DNA of 64,000 nt from Candidatus Saccharimonadota bacterium (GCA_028289125.1 JAQGGZ010000010.1:141404-205403); one strand, 5' to 3'. Counted from the first letter of the stretch, positions 49,336-57,612 are shown. The notes: a model not told the origin generated them from the letters alone. Numbers and translations: made by a program.

Positions 49336-49953
49336 ATGGCACGAGATACTCGTTCTATCGTTAAGATGAGCCGCCGCGAAGGCTATGCCTTGCACCCTAA
49401 GGCTCACAAGGCGTTGATCAAGCGGCCGACCCCACCGGGTCAGGTCACCAATGGTCGTCGTCCGGCTAAACCAAGTCAGTACTCACTGCAGTTGCGTGAG
49501 AAACAGAAGGTTAAGCGCTTGTACGGCCTGCTCGAGAAGCAGTTCAGCAACCTGATGAAGGAAGCTAACCGCCGCCAAGGTCAGTCCGGTGCGATTCTGC
49601 TGCAGTTCCTGGAGCAGCGCCTCGACAACGCCGTCTACCGCGCCGGTTTCGCGCCATCCCGCCGCGCCGCCCGTCAGTTAGTTACCCATGGACACTTTAC
49701 GCTGAACGGCACCCGTGTCGACATCCCGTCGATCCGCCTGAAAGCCGGTGATGAATTTACGATCCGCCCGCACAGCGCCGGAACTGAATACTTCAAGAAA
49801 TTGGACGATGTCAGCCCAGCACCAAGCAGCACGCCTGCCTGGTTGAGCGTCAACCGTAAGAAAGTTGCTGTCAAAGTCGACAATCTGCCTGTTCGTGACG
49901 ACGCCGAACCAGATATCAATGAGCAATTAATCGTCGAATATTACTCACGGTAA
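49336..49953 (+). CDS. rpsD: 30S ribosomal protein S4, zinc-free form
   Basis: Assembly initiator and possible autoregulator. The 205 residues keep the S4 RNA-binding domain (RLDNAVYRAGFAPSRRAARQ). In zinc-binding S4 the N-terminus carries a Cys cluster; here SIVKMSRREGYALHPK has none. It is followed by rpoA after 18 bp. Confidence 0.97.
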   Translation: MARDTRSIVKMSRREGYALHPKAHKALIKRPTPPGQVTNGRRPAKPSQYSLQLREKQKVKRLYGLLEKQFSNLMKEANRRQGQSGAILLQFLEQRLDNAVYRAGFAPSRRAARQLVTHGHFTLNGTRVDIPSIRLKAGDEFTIRPHSAGTEYFKKLDDVSPAPSSTPAWLSVNRKKVAVKVDNLPVRDDAEPDINEQLIVEYYSR

Positions 49954-49971
49954 CAGAAGGAAGCCATTACT

Positions 49972-50922
49972 ATGTCAAACCAGATTCACACACCCGGTAT
50001 CGTCAAAGTTGATGACCACAGTGCGACGTCGAGCACGTTTGCAATCGAACCATTGCACAGCGGCTACGGCAACACCCTTGGCAACAGCCTTCGCCGTGTT
50101 CTTTTATCGAGCATCTCGGGCGCCGCTATCACTAGCTTCCGCGTCGAAGGTGTCAGTCACGAGTTCACGACGATCCCAGGCGTCAAGGAAGATGTCGTCG
50201 ACATCATGCTGCAGCTTAAGGCCGTTCGTTTCCGCGTATACGGGGAAGACGCTCAAACTTTGCGCATCGTTAAAAAAGGCAAGGGCCTTATTACTGCCAA
50301 GGACATCCAGGTCAACGCTGACGTTGAAATCGTCAACCCTGACCACGTCATCGCCACTGTCGATGACGACAAGGCCAATGTCACTATCGACCTAACCGTC
50401 GAAGTCGGTCGCGGTTACCGCACCATCGAAGAATCAACCGCTAACAAGATCTCTGACACGATCGCATTGGACGCTATCTTCACTCCTGTCCTGCGTGTCC
50501 GTTACAAGGTCGAGAACACCCGTGTCGGTCAGATCACTGACCTCGACCGCCTGTTGCTGACTGTCGACACCGACGGCTCTATCAGCCCACGCGACGCTTT
50601 TGAAGAAGCTGCCGCCATCCTGGTCAACCAGTACACTGCGCTGGCCGGTAAGACCCGTGTCGCAGCAACCGAGAGCGCCGATGCTCAGTCTACCGGTACC
50701 ATGTCATTCGACGGTATCACTATCGATGAAGGTACGGCTTTGACCACCTCTATCGAAGACCTGAACCTGACTGCCCGCACCACCAACGCGCTGATCAACA
50801 ACGACATCCACACCATCGGTGATTTGTTTAACCTAAGTGACGCCGAGCTGCGTGACCTCAAGGGCTTTGGCAACAAAGCCTTAGAAGAAGTCAAAGACAA
50901 GCTGGCGGAGTTGGAGCTCTAA
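49972..50922 (+). CDS. rpoA: RNA polymerase alpha subunit
   Basis: Assembles the polymerase and contacts promoters or activators. The 316 residues have the dimerising N-terminal domain (GYGNTLGNSLRRVLLSS) and a C-terminal helix-hairpin-helix domain (HTIGDLFNLSDAELRDLKGFG). Both domains are complete. rplQ begins 1 bp after its stop. Confidence 0.98.
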   Translation: MSNQIHTPGIVKVDDHSATSSTFAIEPLHSGYGNTLGNSLRRVLLSSISGAAITSFRVEGVSHEFTTIPGVKEDVVDIMLQLKAVRFRVYGEDAQTLRIVKKGKGLITAKDIQVNADVEIVNPDHVIATVDDDKANVTIDLTVEVGRGYRTIEESTANKISDTIALDAIFTPVLRVRYKVENTRVGQITDLDRLLLTVDTDGSISPRDAFEEAAAILVNQYTALAGKTRVAATESADAQSTGTMSFDGITIDEGTALTTSIEDLNLTARTTNALINNDIHTIGDLFNLSDAELRDLKGFGNKALEEVKDKLAELEL

Positions 50923-50923
50923 G

Positions 50924-51340
50924 ATGCATCGTCACGGATATAAAGGGCGTAAGCTTCACCGCGAACAAGGACCACGTACGGCCTTGATCAAAGGTTTAGC
51001 TGACTCGCTCATCAAGTATGAAACGATCGAGACGACTTTGCCAAAAGCCAAAGAAATCGTCCCTTACGTAGAAAAGCTGATTACTAAAGCTAAGAAGGGC
51101 GACCTGCACAACCGCCGTCAGGTCATCGCTAAGTTGCACACCGTTGCCAGCGCCCATAAGCTGGTCGACGAAATCGCACCGAAGCTCACCGGCCGCGTCA
51201 GTGGTCACCTTCGGATTGAGAAGACCCGTCTGCGCCGCGGCGACAACGCCCAGCTGGCCCGCGTCAGCTTCGTCGATGATTTAGCCGAAGCGCCTGTTGC
51301 TAAGCCGGCTGCTAAGAAGAAGACCGAGGAGAACGCCTAA
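50924..51340 (+). CDS. rplQ: 50S ribosomal protein L17
   Basis: Exit-tunnel-side protein. The 138 residues begin with the typical RHGYKGRKLHREQGPRTALI and carry a Lys/Ala/Glu-rich tail. It overlaps rplM by one base. Confidence 0.97.
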   Translation: MHRHGYKGRKLHREQGPRTALIKGLADSLIKYETIETTLPKAKEIVPYVEKLITKAKKGDLHNRRQVIAKLHTVASAHKLVDEIAPKLTGRVSGHLRIEKTRLRRGDNAQLARVSFVDDLAEAPVAKPAAKKKTEENA

Positions 51341-51789
51341 TGCATGCTGCAAAAACTTTCAGTGCCAAGCCGTCCGATGTGACGCGCAAATGGTACGTCA
51401 TTGATGCTAGTCAAGCGTCACTCGGTCGGGTTTCTACCCAGATCGCCACATTGTTAACCGGCAAGGGTAAGCCGCAGTTTACCCAGCACATCGATTGCGG
51501 CGATTACGTCGTCGTCATCAACGCTGACAACCTGCAGGTTACTGGCAAGCGTATGGACCAGAAGGTCTACTACCGCCACAGCAACTTCCCGGGTGGTTTG
51601 AAAGAGCGAACGCTGCGTGAGCAGATGGACCTCGACTCTACTCAGGTCATTTTCAAAGCCGTCCGCGGTATGCTGCCTGTCAACAAGCTGCGTGACGCCC
51701 GTCTCGACCGGCTTAAGATTTACGCCGGCAGCGAGCACAACCACAACGCTCAACAACCAGAAACCGTAGCAGTAAAGGAAGGTAAGTAA
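51340..51789 (+). CDS. rplM: 50S ribosomal protein L13
   Basis: Early assembly protein. The 149 residues have KWYVIDASQASLGRVSTQIA and the PGGLKERTLREQM signature, then KAVRGMLPVNKLRDARLDRL. rpsI follows after 1 bp. Confidence 0.98.
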   Translation: MHAAKTFSAKPSDVTRKWYVIDASQASLGRVSTQIATLLTGKGKPQFTQHIDCGDYVVVINADNLQVTGKRMDQKVYYRHSNFPGGLKERTLREQMDLDSTQVIFKAVRGMLPVNKLRDARLDRLKIYAGSEHNHNAQQPETVAVKEGK

Positions 51790-51790
51790 T

Positions 51791-52189
51791 ATGGCAACAA
51801 CCTATCACTACGCCTTGGGTCGCCGTAAGAGCGCCACTGCCCGCGTCCGCCTTATGAATGGTAAAGGTGTCATCACCGTCAACGACAAGCCAGCCGACGA
51901 ATATTTTGCCGGCAGTGCTTCACTGCTTCGCTCGATCAGTGAGCCTTTCGTCGCCGTTGATCAGGACCCAGCCAAGTATGACATTTCCGTCCGGGTTACC
52001 GGCGGTGGTCACAGTGGTCAGGTCATCGCTATTCGTTTAGGTGTGGCCAAGGCATTGGTCGTCATGAACGAAGACCTCAAGAGCACGCTTCGCCGTGCCG
52101 AGTTGCTTGGACGTGATGCCCGTGAGCGCGAACGCAAGAAGTTCGGTCTCAAGGGTGCTCGCAAGCAGCGCCAGTTCACCAAGCGTTAA
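51791..52189 (+). CDS. rpsI: 30S ribosomal protein S9
   Basis: Head protein whose C-terminal tail touches the P-site tRNA. The 132 residues have YHYALGRRKSATARVRL, GGGHSGQVIAIRLGVAKAL and the end KKFGLKGARKQRQFTKR. Last gene of the alpha-side ribosomal unit; a terminator follows. Confidence 0.98.
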   Translation: MATTYHYALGRRKSATARVRLMNGKGVITVNDKPADEYFAGSASLLRSISEPFVAVDQDPAKYDISVRVTGGGHSGQVIAIRLGVAKALVVMNEDLKSTLRRAELLGRDARERERKKFGLKGARKQRQFTKR

Positions 52190-52256
52190 TAAAATACCAC
52201 GACGAAAATTTCAGAGCGGGGGCAGCCTAACTCTTCAATTTTGTCGTGGTATTTTT
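52190..52256 (+). terminator. Terminator after rpsI
   Basis: AATACCACGAC (52192-52204 region) pairs with GTCGTGGTATT (52243-52253 region), extended by AAAATT/AATTTT with one bulged G, then TTTT. The loop of about 28 nt is large for a terminator. Confidence 0.85.
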
Positions 52257-52266
52257 GCGCCTGTGG

Positions 52267-52272
52267 TAAAAT
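52267..52272 (+). promoter_or_regulatory. -10 element of the attenuator transcript
   Basis: TAAAAT ends 7 nt before the ATG at 52280, so the leader peptide would be read from a leaderless 5-prime end. A possible -35, TTGTCG (52241-52246), is 20 bp away and lies in the preceding terminator. Confidence 0.5.
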
Positions 52273-52279
52273 GACAGCA

Positions 52280-52351
52280 ATGAAACGTATACAGAACAAC
52301 CAGTATTGGTTTACCGACACTTCCGTGGCGGTTTGTTCTGTGCGCTCCTAA
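52280..52351 (+). CDS. Leader peptide with Tyr-Trp codons (attenuator)
   Basis: A 23-codon frame reading MKRIQNNQYWFTDTS then VAVCSVRS, stop TAA at 52349-52351. Codons 9-11 are Tyr-Trp-Phe (TGG at 52307-52309). RNA segment 1 (52291-52301) lies just before the Trp codon, so a ribosome halted there would cover it. Segment 2 (52325-52341) lies between the Trp codon and the stop. The position of codons relative to the hairpins is that of a classic leader peptide of ribosome-mediated attenuation. Confidence 0.7.
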   Translation: MKRIQNNQYWFTDTSVAVCSVRS

Positions 52352-52396
52352 TATCGTAAGAACCCATTGAAAAGACCGCCACCACGGCGGTCTTTT
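52291..52396 (+). promoter_or_regulatory. Transcription attenuator with mutually exclusive stems
   Basis: Stem 1:2 is ACAGAACAA (52291-52299) with TTGTTCTGT (52333-52341), extended by CC/GG across one bulge. Antiterminator 2:3 is GTGGCGGT (52325-52332) with ACCGCCAC (52375-52382). Terminator 3:4 is AAAAGACCGCC (52370-52380) with GGCGGTCTTTT (52386-52396). Stems 2:3 and 3:4 share segment 3 and cannot coexist. Read-through enters the gene at 52420 and possibly trpS. Confidence 0.75.
52370..52396 (+). terminator. Terminator arm of the attenuator
   Basis: An 11 bp perfect stem with the loop ACCAC and a terminal TTTT run, placed 23 bp before the next gene. Confidence 0.92.
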
Positions 52397-52419
52397 ACTA
52401 TATTAAGAGGAGAAAAGTT

Positions 52420-52758
52420 ATGAGTGAGACAATTCAGGGCCTCGAGGAAGCCATCCTGGAAGCCCGGTTAGAAGATTTGGCAGCGATGCCACCGGATACG
52501 GAGGGTGCTGTGCTCGCGCCCTTAAGATTGGAGGCGGTCGTCGCGGCCAATGCGATCCACAGCCAGGCCGTATCCAGGATCGAAAGCGCCCGCGAGGCTG
52601 GACGGGCAATTCCGCCCCAACCGATACCCAGAAGCATGCGTATGCCCCGGCTGCTGGGCCAGGACGTGGTCGTCAGCCACAAGAACACATACAAGCGGCT
52701 CGGCATCGATGTAGTCTTTGACGAGCGGGATGAGACGCTGTGTCATCTGCAACCGTAA
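52420..52758 (+). CDS. Small protein of unknown function under the attenuator
   Basis: Not recognised. The 112 residues have an acidic helical N-terminal half (about 1-62), a Pro-rich turn (IPPQPIPRSMRMP) and a C-terminal RLLGQDVVVSHKNTYKRLGI segment. No membrane segment or signal peptide. The ATG follows AGAGGAGA (52405-52412). It is the first gene downstream of the attenuator and trpS begins 22 bp after its stop, so a role linked to tryptophan or tRNA-Trp is possible but unproven. Confidence 0.75.
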   Translation: MSETIQGLEEAILEARLEDLAAMPPDTEGAVLAPLRLEAVVAANAIHSQAVSRIESAREAGRAIPPQPIPRSMRMPRLLGQDVVVSHKNTYKRLGIDVVFDERDETLCHLQP

Positions 52759-52780
52759 CAAAGTAGGCTATACTATGGGT

Positions 52781-53812
52781 ATGACTAAACCTGTTATTCT
52801 GACCGGACTACGCGCCAACAACGACCTGCACATCGGAAATTATCTCGGAGCTTTGCTGCCTCTGATCGATCTTGCAAAAGCAAAGGGCGAGGACTATCAG
52901 ATCAATCTTTTCGTCCCTGACTTACACAGCTTTACGACGCCGATTGATCACGGCCAGCTACAACGGAACATTTATGACAATCTGCGCGTCTACGTCGCCG
53001 CCGGTTTACCGCTTGATAACCCGAACGTTCATATCTATCGCCAAAGTTTCATCCCAGCTCACTCTGAGCTGACCTGGATTCTTGACTGTTTCACCGGCAT
53101 GGGCGAAATGGCCCGGATGACCCAGTACAAGGATAAATCAACCAAGTTGTCAGAAGATCGCATCAGCGTCGGCCTGTTCAACTACCCGGTCCTGATGGCA
53201 GCCGATATCTTACTGTACAGGGCATCGTATGTACCCGTCGGCGACGATCAGTCGCAGCACGTGGAATTTGCCCGTGATATCGCCACCCGCCTGAACAATC
53301 AGTTCGGTGAACTGTTTACCGTGCCGAAGCCGGTTAAGGAACAGCATACTTTTTTCGGCAAGGATCAGGGACTGCGTATCCGTGACCTCGGTGACCCGAC
53401 GAAAAAAATGAGCAAATCTGACGAGACCGGCAAGGGCGTCATCTTCATGACCGACGCACCCGACGTAGCGCGTAAGAAAATCATGTCAGCCACGACCGAC
53501 AGCTTATCGGGTATCGGGTATGATTACGCTACTCAACCGGGAGTCAGTAATCTGCTCGATCTCCTTACCTTGCTCAGCGGACGCACTCATGACGATGTCC
53601 TGCAGGAATATCAGGGTGCAGCGCAATATGGCCCGCTCAAAGCGGCCGTCGCCGATGCCGTGGTAGCATTTCTGACCGACTTCCAACAGCGTCTGCAATC
53701 CGTCGACGGCAGTGTGATCGAAGCGAAACTGTTAACCAGTGAAGCGACCATGCGCGAGCAGGCCGAAAACGTATTGTCAGCCGTGCAGTCGGCAGTCGGT
53801 CTGCGGCCATAA
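52781..53812 (+). CDS. trpS: Tryptophanyl-tRNA synthetase
   Basis: Charges tRNA-Trp. The 343-residue frame begins at ATG 52781 (MTKPVILTGLRANND), which matches the family start; an upstream in-frame ATG lies inside the preceding gene. The HIGH motif reads LHIGN and the KMSKS motif is complete (KKMSKSDE). TATACT (52769-52774) ends 6 nt before this ATG, so besides read-through from the attenuator it may have a leaderless transcript of its own. No T-box motif is seen. Confidence 0.96.
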   Translation: MTKPVILTGLRANNDLHIGNYLGALLPLIDLAKAKGEDYQINLFVPDLHSFTTPIDHGQLQRNIYDNLRVYVAAGLPLDNPNVHIYRQSFIPAHSELTWILDCFTGMGEMARMTQYKDKSTKLSEDRISVGLFNYPVLMAADILLYRASYVPVGDDQSQHVEFARDIATRLNNQFGELFTVPKPVKEQHTFFGKDQGLRIRDLGDPTKKMSKSDETGKGVIFMTDAPDVARKKIMSATTDSLSGIGYDYATQPGVSNLLDLLTLLSGRTHDDVLQEYQGAAQYGPLKAAVADAVVAFLTDFQQRLQSVDGSVIEAKLLTSEATMREQAENVLSAVQSAVGLRP

Positions 53813-53816
53813 TCTT

Positions 53817-54692
53817 ATGAGTAATATTGAGATATCACAAGCTAAACGCCTCGACCAGTACGTGGTGGATTCATTCGGCTTCGTTATGAGCCGCTCGTTC
53901 GCGTCCCGCCTGATTTTCGAGGGCAAGGTTACCGTCAACGGGGTAGTCGTTACCAAAGCAGGCTACAAATTACGATTTGCCGACAAGGTACATGTAGATT
54001 TCGTTCTCGAGGATATGCCTGAGCCGCCAGAAGTGGAATTGCCCGTATTATACGAAGACGAAGATTGTGTGGTCATCATCAAGCCGCTGGGCATGTTGTC
54101 TCACAGCAAGGGGAATTACAACGATGAGGCAACCGTAGGGACGTGGTTGCGCTCGCACTTGTCCAAAGATATGGATCTATCCGGTAACAGGGCAGGCATC
54201 GTCCACCGCCTTGACCGGGCCACAAGTGGTGTCATGATCTGCGCCAAGACGTCAACGGCTTTGAGCTGGCTGCAAAAGCAATTCTCTCAGCGCCGAGTCA
54301 AAAAGACTTACCTGGCCATCATTGACGGCCATTTGCCGAACGACGAAGCAGTCATCGAAATGCCCATCGAGCGGAACCCGAAAGCGCCGGCCACCTTCCG
54401 GGTCGGACCGAACGGCAAGCCGTCGACGACGCAGTACAAAGTGCTGTCAAAGTCTGAGCACTTCAGCTTGATTGAACTGAAGCCCACGACCGGCCGTACA
54501 CACCAGCTACGCGTCCATCTGAAGCAACTTGGTCACCCTATCGTCGGTGACCCGATCTACGGTGGCTCCCCGGCTGAACGACTCTATTTGCATGCTGCAG
54601 AGCTGGAGTTGACCTTGCCGAAACGTGAACGCTCCACATTTGCCGCGCCACTGCCACTGGAATTCGAACAAAAAATGAAAAATGATGCCTGA
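53817..54692 (+). CDS. RluA-family pseudouridine synthase
   Basis: Converts uridine to pseudouridine in 23S rRNA or tRNA. The 291-residue frame from ATG 53817 has an N-terminal S4 domain (about 10-60) and the RluA catalytic motif HRLDRATSGV with the catalytic Asp, then the PTTGRTHQLRVHL motif. Whether it is RluD-, RluC- or another type cannot be told. It starts 4 bp after trpS and overlaps the next gene by 11 bp. Confidence 0.92.
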   Translation: MSNIEISQAKRLDQYVVDSFGFVMSRSFASRLIFEGKVTVNGVVVTKAGYKLRFADKVHVDFVLEDMPEPPEVELPVLYEDEDCVVIIKPLGMLSHSKGNYNDEATVGTWLRSHLSKDMDLSGNRAGIVHRLDRATSGVMICAKTSTALSWLQKQFSQRRVKKTYLAIIDGHLPNDEAVIEMPIERNPKAPATFRVGPNGKPSTTQYKVLSKSEHFSLIELKPTTGRTHQLRVHLKQLGHPIVGDPIYGGSPAERLYLHAAELELTLPKRERSTFAAPLPLEFEQKMKNDA

Positions 54693-55551
54693 CATCGTCC
54701 TCCATCCTGAAACAGCCGCAGCTATCAGTCGCTTGATTGCCAGCCCGCCACAGTCGCTCATGATCATCGGCCCCGCCGGTAGCGGCCGGTCGGCCTTAGC
54801 GAGGCATCTGGCCATCCGTCTGCTCGATACGCAGTCCCCGGGTGATCATCCGCAGTACCGGGTGATTTCAGCAGCGGATGGTATCGAAGCCATCCGTAAT
54901 CTCCAGCACTTTGCCAGTCTCAAGGTACCAGGTGCTGACGCGGCTGTGAACCGTATCGCGGTCGTCGAACAAGCCGAACAATTAGGCATAGAGGCGCAGA
55001 ACGCTTTTTTGAAATTATTAGAAGAACCGCCGAAAGGTACGCTGCTGATGCTGCTGACGACACATGGCAGCGCACTGCTACCGACCATCCAGTCCCGAGT
55101 ACAGTCGCTCACGGTCAGGGCACCTCAAAACGAAGCCTTACACCGGCATTTTTCCGATCTCGGCCACGATCAGAAATCGATTCAGCAGGTTACATTGATG
55201 ACCGGTGGATTGCCAGGTCTCGCAACCGCACTTCTGGATGGGGACGCGACTCATCCTCTGTATGCCGCCGCCGAGCAGGCCCGTCAGTTGCTTCGACTTA
55301 GCACGTTTGAGCGGCTGGCAACAGTCGATAGCTTGGCTAAGCAGAAAGAGACAGCGATACAGACCGTCATCATGCTCTGTCGGATGGCCGCGGCAGCCTT
55401 GCGCCAAATGGCGCAGGTTCCCACACCGGAAGCAGGCAAGCGGGTCGCTACGTGGCAACGTATCCTGACCGCCTCAGATCAGGCGGCGACCCAGCTCCGA
55501 CAGAACGGCCAGCCTAAGCTCGTGTTGACTGAGCTGATGCTAGCGTTGTAG
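54682..55551 (+). CDS. DNA polymerase III delta-prime-like clamp-loader ATPase
   Basis: Likely clamp-loader subunit. The 289 residues have GPAGSGRS at 30-37, a Walker A motif with Arg instead of the essential Lys, and the strand NAFLKLLEEPPKGTLLMLLT typical of DnaX/HolB. Arg in the P loop and SRV in place of SRC suggest that, like delta-prime, it does not turn over ATP well. The C-terminal domain is helical. It overlaps the preceding synthase by 11 bp. Alternative start ATG 54685. Confidence 0.82.
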   Translation: MMPDIVLHPETAAAISRLIASPPQSLMIIGPAGSGRSALARHLAIRLLDTQSPGDHPQYRVISAADGIEAIRNLQHFASLKVPGADAAVNRIAVVEQAEQLGIEAQNAFLKLLEEPPKGTLLMLLTTHGSALLPTIQSRVQSLTVRAPQNEALHRHFSDLGHDQKSIQQVTLMTGGLPGLATALLDGDATHPLYAAAEQARQLLRLSTFERLATVDSLAKQKETAIQTVIMLCRMAAAALRQMAQVPTPEAGKRVATWQRILTASDQAATQLRQNGQPKLVLTELMLAL

Positions 55552-55584
55552 CTCCGACGTCAGAAGAATGATATACTAAAGTAC

Positions 55585-56238
55585 ATGTATGAATTGGCTA
55601 TAGTCGCCGGTTTCGGTGTTTTCGCCTTTTTGGGAACACGCCACCAGGAGGAAGAAGAGGACACCGTCTCTCGTAAAGTGGGTGACCGCGTCGGCAAACT
55701 CTGGACCATCGCGATGCAAGGCATGCGCGAAAACCGCTTTCTCCGTGCCGAGAAGGCTCTTTTGACGATCCTACGCATCGACGAGAAGAACGCCGCCGCC
55801 TACAACCGCCTCGGTATCCTTTACGCCAAACAAAAGGAGTACCGTGATGCCATCGACTGCTTTGAGATTGCCAGCAGTATCGAAGCGACGCCTTCATCTC
55901 TCCATAACCTCGGTCTGATTTACTATGAAACCGAAAACTACGAAAAAGCGGCCGTTGCCTTCGAGCAGGCCTTGAAGCTGGAAGGTGATCTCGCCGCTCG
56001 TCATGTAGCGTACGCCAAGGTCCAGGAAAAGCTTGGTAACGATCGCCTCATGTTCCAGGAACTGCTTCTAGCGGCAGAGCTGGAGCCAAACAAAGAGACG
56101 TACGCGCTCCTGCATAAAGCCTACCTGGCCAAAGAGATGCAGGCCGAGGCCGATGAGATAGAAGATAAGATGAAAAAGCTTATCGTACCTTCCAGTCGGG
56201 CCAAGCGCATCGTTCGCCCGCGCCGGGTTGTCATCTAA
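55585..56238 (+). CDS. Membrane-anchored TPR protein
   Basis: The 217 residues start with one hydrophobic segment (about 3-17), then a charged linker and about three tetratricopeptide repeats (roughly 45-150, with AYNRLGILYAKQKEYRDAID and LHNLGLIYYETENYEKAAVA as clear repeat units). It probably holds a protein complex at the membrane; partner unknown. TATACT (55572-55577) ends 7 nt before the ATG, so the mRNA may be leaderless. A basic, Arg-rich C-terminus closes it. Confidence 0.85.
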   Translation: MYELAIVAGFGVFAFLGTRHQEEEEDTVSRKVGDRVGKLWTIAMQGMRENRFLRAEKALLTILRIDEKNAAAYNRLGILYAKQKEYRDAIDCFEIASSIEATPSSLHNLGLIYYETENYEKAAVAFEQALKLEGDLAARHVAYAKVQEKLGNDRLMFQELLLAAELEPNKETYALLHKAYLAKEMQAEADEIEDKMKKLIVPSSRAKRIVRPRRVVI

Positions 56239-56256
56239 CCTCTGTTTTGTTACACT
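56228..56256 (+). promoter_or_regulatory. Promoter of tRNA-Thr and tRNA-Tyr
   Basis: TTGTCA (56228-56233), 17 bp, TACACT (56251-56256) with TGT before the -10. The -35 overlaps the last codons of the TPR gene. Confidence 0.75.
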
Positions 56257-56270
56257 AGCATTTGTATTTC

Positions 56271-56347
56271 GCCGCCTTAGCTCAGTTGGTTAGAGCATCT
56301 GTTTTGTAAACAGAGGGTCCTCGGTTCGAATCCGAGAGGTGGCTCCA
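56271..56347 (+). tRNA. tRNA-Thr (anticodon TGT)
   Basis: 77 nt with encoded CCA. Acceptor GCCGCCT pairs with AGGTGGC, anticodon stem CTGTT/AACAG with TGT in the loop, T loop CGGTTCGAATCCG. Confidence 0.96.
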
Positions 56348-56356
56348 AAAATATAC

Positions 56357-56441
56357 GCAGGGTTAGTGAAGCGGTCAAACACGGCTGACTGTAAATCAGC
56401 TCCCTCTGGGTTCGGGGGTTCAAATCCCTCACCCTGCACCA
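56357..56441 (+). tRNA. tRNA-Tyr (anticodon GTA)
   Basis: 85 nt with encoded CCA. Acceptor GCAGGGT/ACCCTGC, anticodon GTA in CTGTAAA, and a long class II variable arm, as usual for bacterial tRNA-Tyr. Confidence 0.96.
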
Positions 56442-56446
56442 GAATG

Positions 56447-56473
56447 AAAGACTCAGGATTACCTGGGTCTTTT
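56447..56473 (+). terminator. Terminator after tRNA-Tyr
   Basis: AAAGACTCAGG-ATTA-CCTGGGTCTTT with one T-G pair, then T residues. Confidence 0.85.
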
Positions 56474-56496
56474 GTTATGTATGGGCGTAAAGTGTG

Positions 56497-56525
56497 TTTG
56501 GTTCCTCCTCAGAATTTGTTATAAT
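56497..56525 (+). promoter_or_regulatory. Promoter of the second tRNA-Thr
   Basis: TTTGGT (56497-56502), 17 bp, TATAAT (56520-56525) with an extended TGT. Confidence 0.65.
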
Positions 56526-56540
56526 CAGTCGAGTAATTTC

Positions 56541-56615
<75 letters not shown>

Positions 56616-56626
56616 AACAGACAACG

Positions 56627-56657
56627 AAAAAGCCCGGCTCACGAGTCGGGCTTTTTT
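56627..56657. terminator. Bidirectional terminator
   Basis: AAAAAGCCCG and CGGGCTTTTTT flank GCTC/GAGT. It serves tRNA-Thr on the plus strand and the surface-protein pair on the minus strand. Confidence 0.93.
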
Positions 56658-56667
56658 ATTGGAGACT

Positions 56668-57612
56668 TCACCTGCGCTGCAGACGGTACTGCTTCCGTTT
56701 GGCCGTACGTTTGGCCAATACGACCAGGCTCACGCCCACTATCATTACGGCCACTATATCTACGATTGCTGCCTTGGCGGGCCATAGGAAGACCCGGATC
56801 GTCTGAGACCGATGCATGGCATTTGCATGAATCTTCATTGCCGGACTGGTCGGCACGGCTGTCGAATCAATGCGGAGCGCGTACCAGCCACCCCAGTATG
56901 GCCTAGTGATCCTGTGTAGACGTAGTTCCTGTCTAGACCGCGGCAGGAGGATCTGATGAGCGCTGACGTGTGCACCAGATAAACGAGCAGACGAGGTAAC
57001 ACTGAGGCTTACTGGCGCAGAGCTGGAGAGTGTCGCACTGACAACCAGCTGGTCACTGAGAACCTGTAGTGTCGGCTCTGATAGGCCGTAGTCAAAGTTC
57101 ATGGTTCCGGGAAGCGTTACGGTCACCCGTTGTGCGACCCGGCTTTGGAGCCGTATGGCTTGTTTCGCCCCAGATACCTCGGTATGTTCTTCAGTGGCCA
57201 CAAGGCAGGCATCGTATTCTCCTGGTTGCGCCGTGGCCGGAATCCGTACGGTGAAAGGCAGGACTGAATTTTGACCCGGCATATAGTCTGAAATCGTGTC
57301 TTTCGGCAAAATCCAGCTTGCCATATCAGCTAGTTGCTCGCACCAAAAATGGTTATCGGGAGTGACGTGGCCCTTCGTAGCGATTATATGTACACGCTTC
57401 GACGTTTGAGCAGTATTAATGACCAACAGGGAATCACTCATATCCGTTCCGGGCCGTGCATCGTAATGGAAGCTGCCTGCGGTTCTGCTGGACACCGCCG
57501 GACCTGGCCGGATGCCAATGCCGCCAAACTCGGCTGCAAGGGCTGTTGAAGGCAATGCAGTTACGGCTAACGCTATGACTAAATTGATGAATGCCAGCCG
57601 CCGGTACATCAT
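56668..57612 (-). CDS. Anchored surface protein resembling WxL-interacting (DUF916) proteins
   Basis: 314 residues on the minus strand. A signal peptide (about 1-27, ending ALAAEF) is followed by an all-beta extracellular part, one C-terminal transmembrane helix (about 277-300) and a basic cytoplasmic tail. The N-terminal GIGIRPGP and later PGTDMSDSLLVINTA resemble the start of DUF916/WIP proteins that partner WxL surface proteins in Firmicutes. Likeness is by eye. Its ATG overlaps the stop of the upstream secreted-protein gene (ATGA), so the two are made together and may interact. Confidence 0.6.
   Translation of the reverse strand: MMYRRLAFINLVIALAVTALPSTALAAEFGGIGIRPGPAVSSRTAGSFHYDARPGTDMSDSLLVINTAQTSKRVHIIATKGHVTPDNHFWCEQLADMASWILPKDTISDYMPGQNSVLPFTVRIPATAQPGEYDACLVATEEHTEVSGAKQAIRLQSRVAQRVTVTLPGTMNFDYGLSEPTLQVLSDQLVVSATLSSSAPVSLSVTSSARLSGAHVSAHQILLPRSRQELRLHRITRPYWGGWYALRIDSTAVPTSPAMKIHANAMHRSQTIRVFLWPAKAAIVDIVAVMIVGVSLVVLAKRTAKRKQYRLQRR

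Noticed and set aside
52190..52419. T-box riboswitch before trpS
   Set aside because: No AGGGTGG-type T-box core or specifier-loop layout is seen; the stems are explained by a leader-peptide attenuator.
57609..57612. TGA read as glycine (alternative code)
   Set aside because: TGA ends several genes at the expected length (for example 15697-15699 and here), and no in-frame TGA was found in conserved genes.
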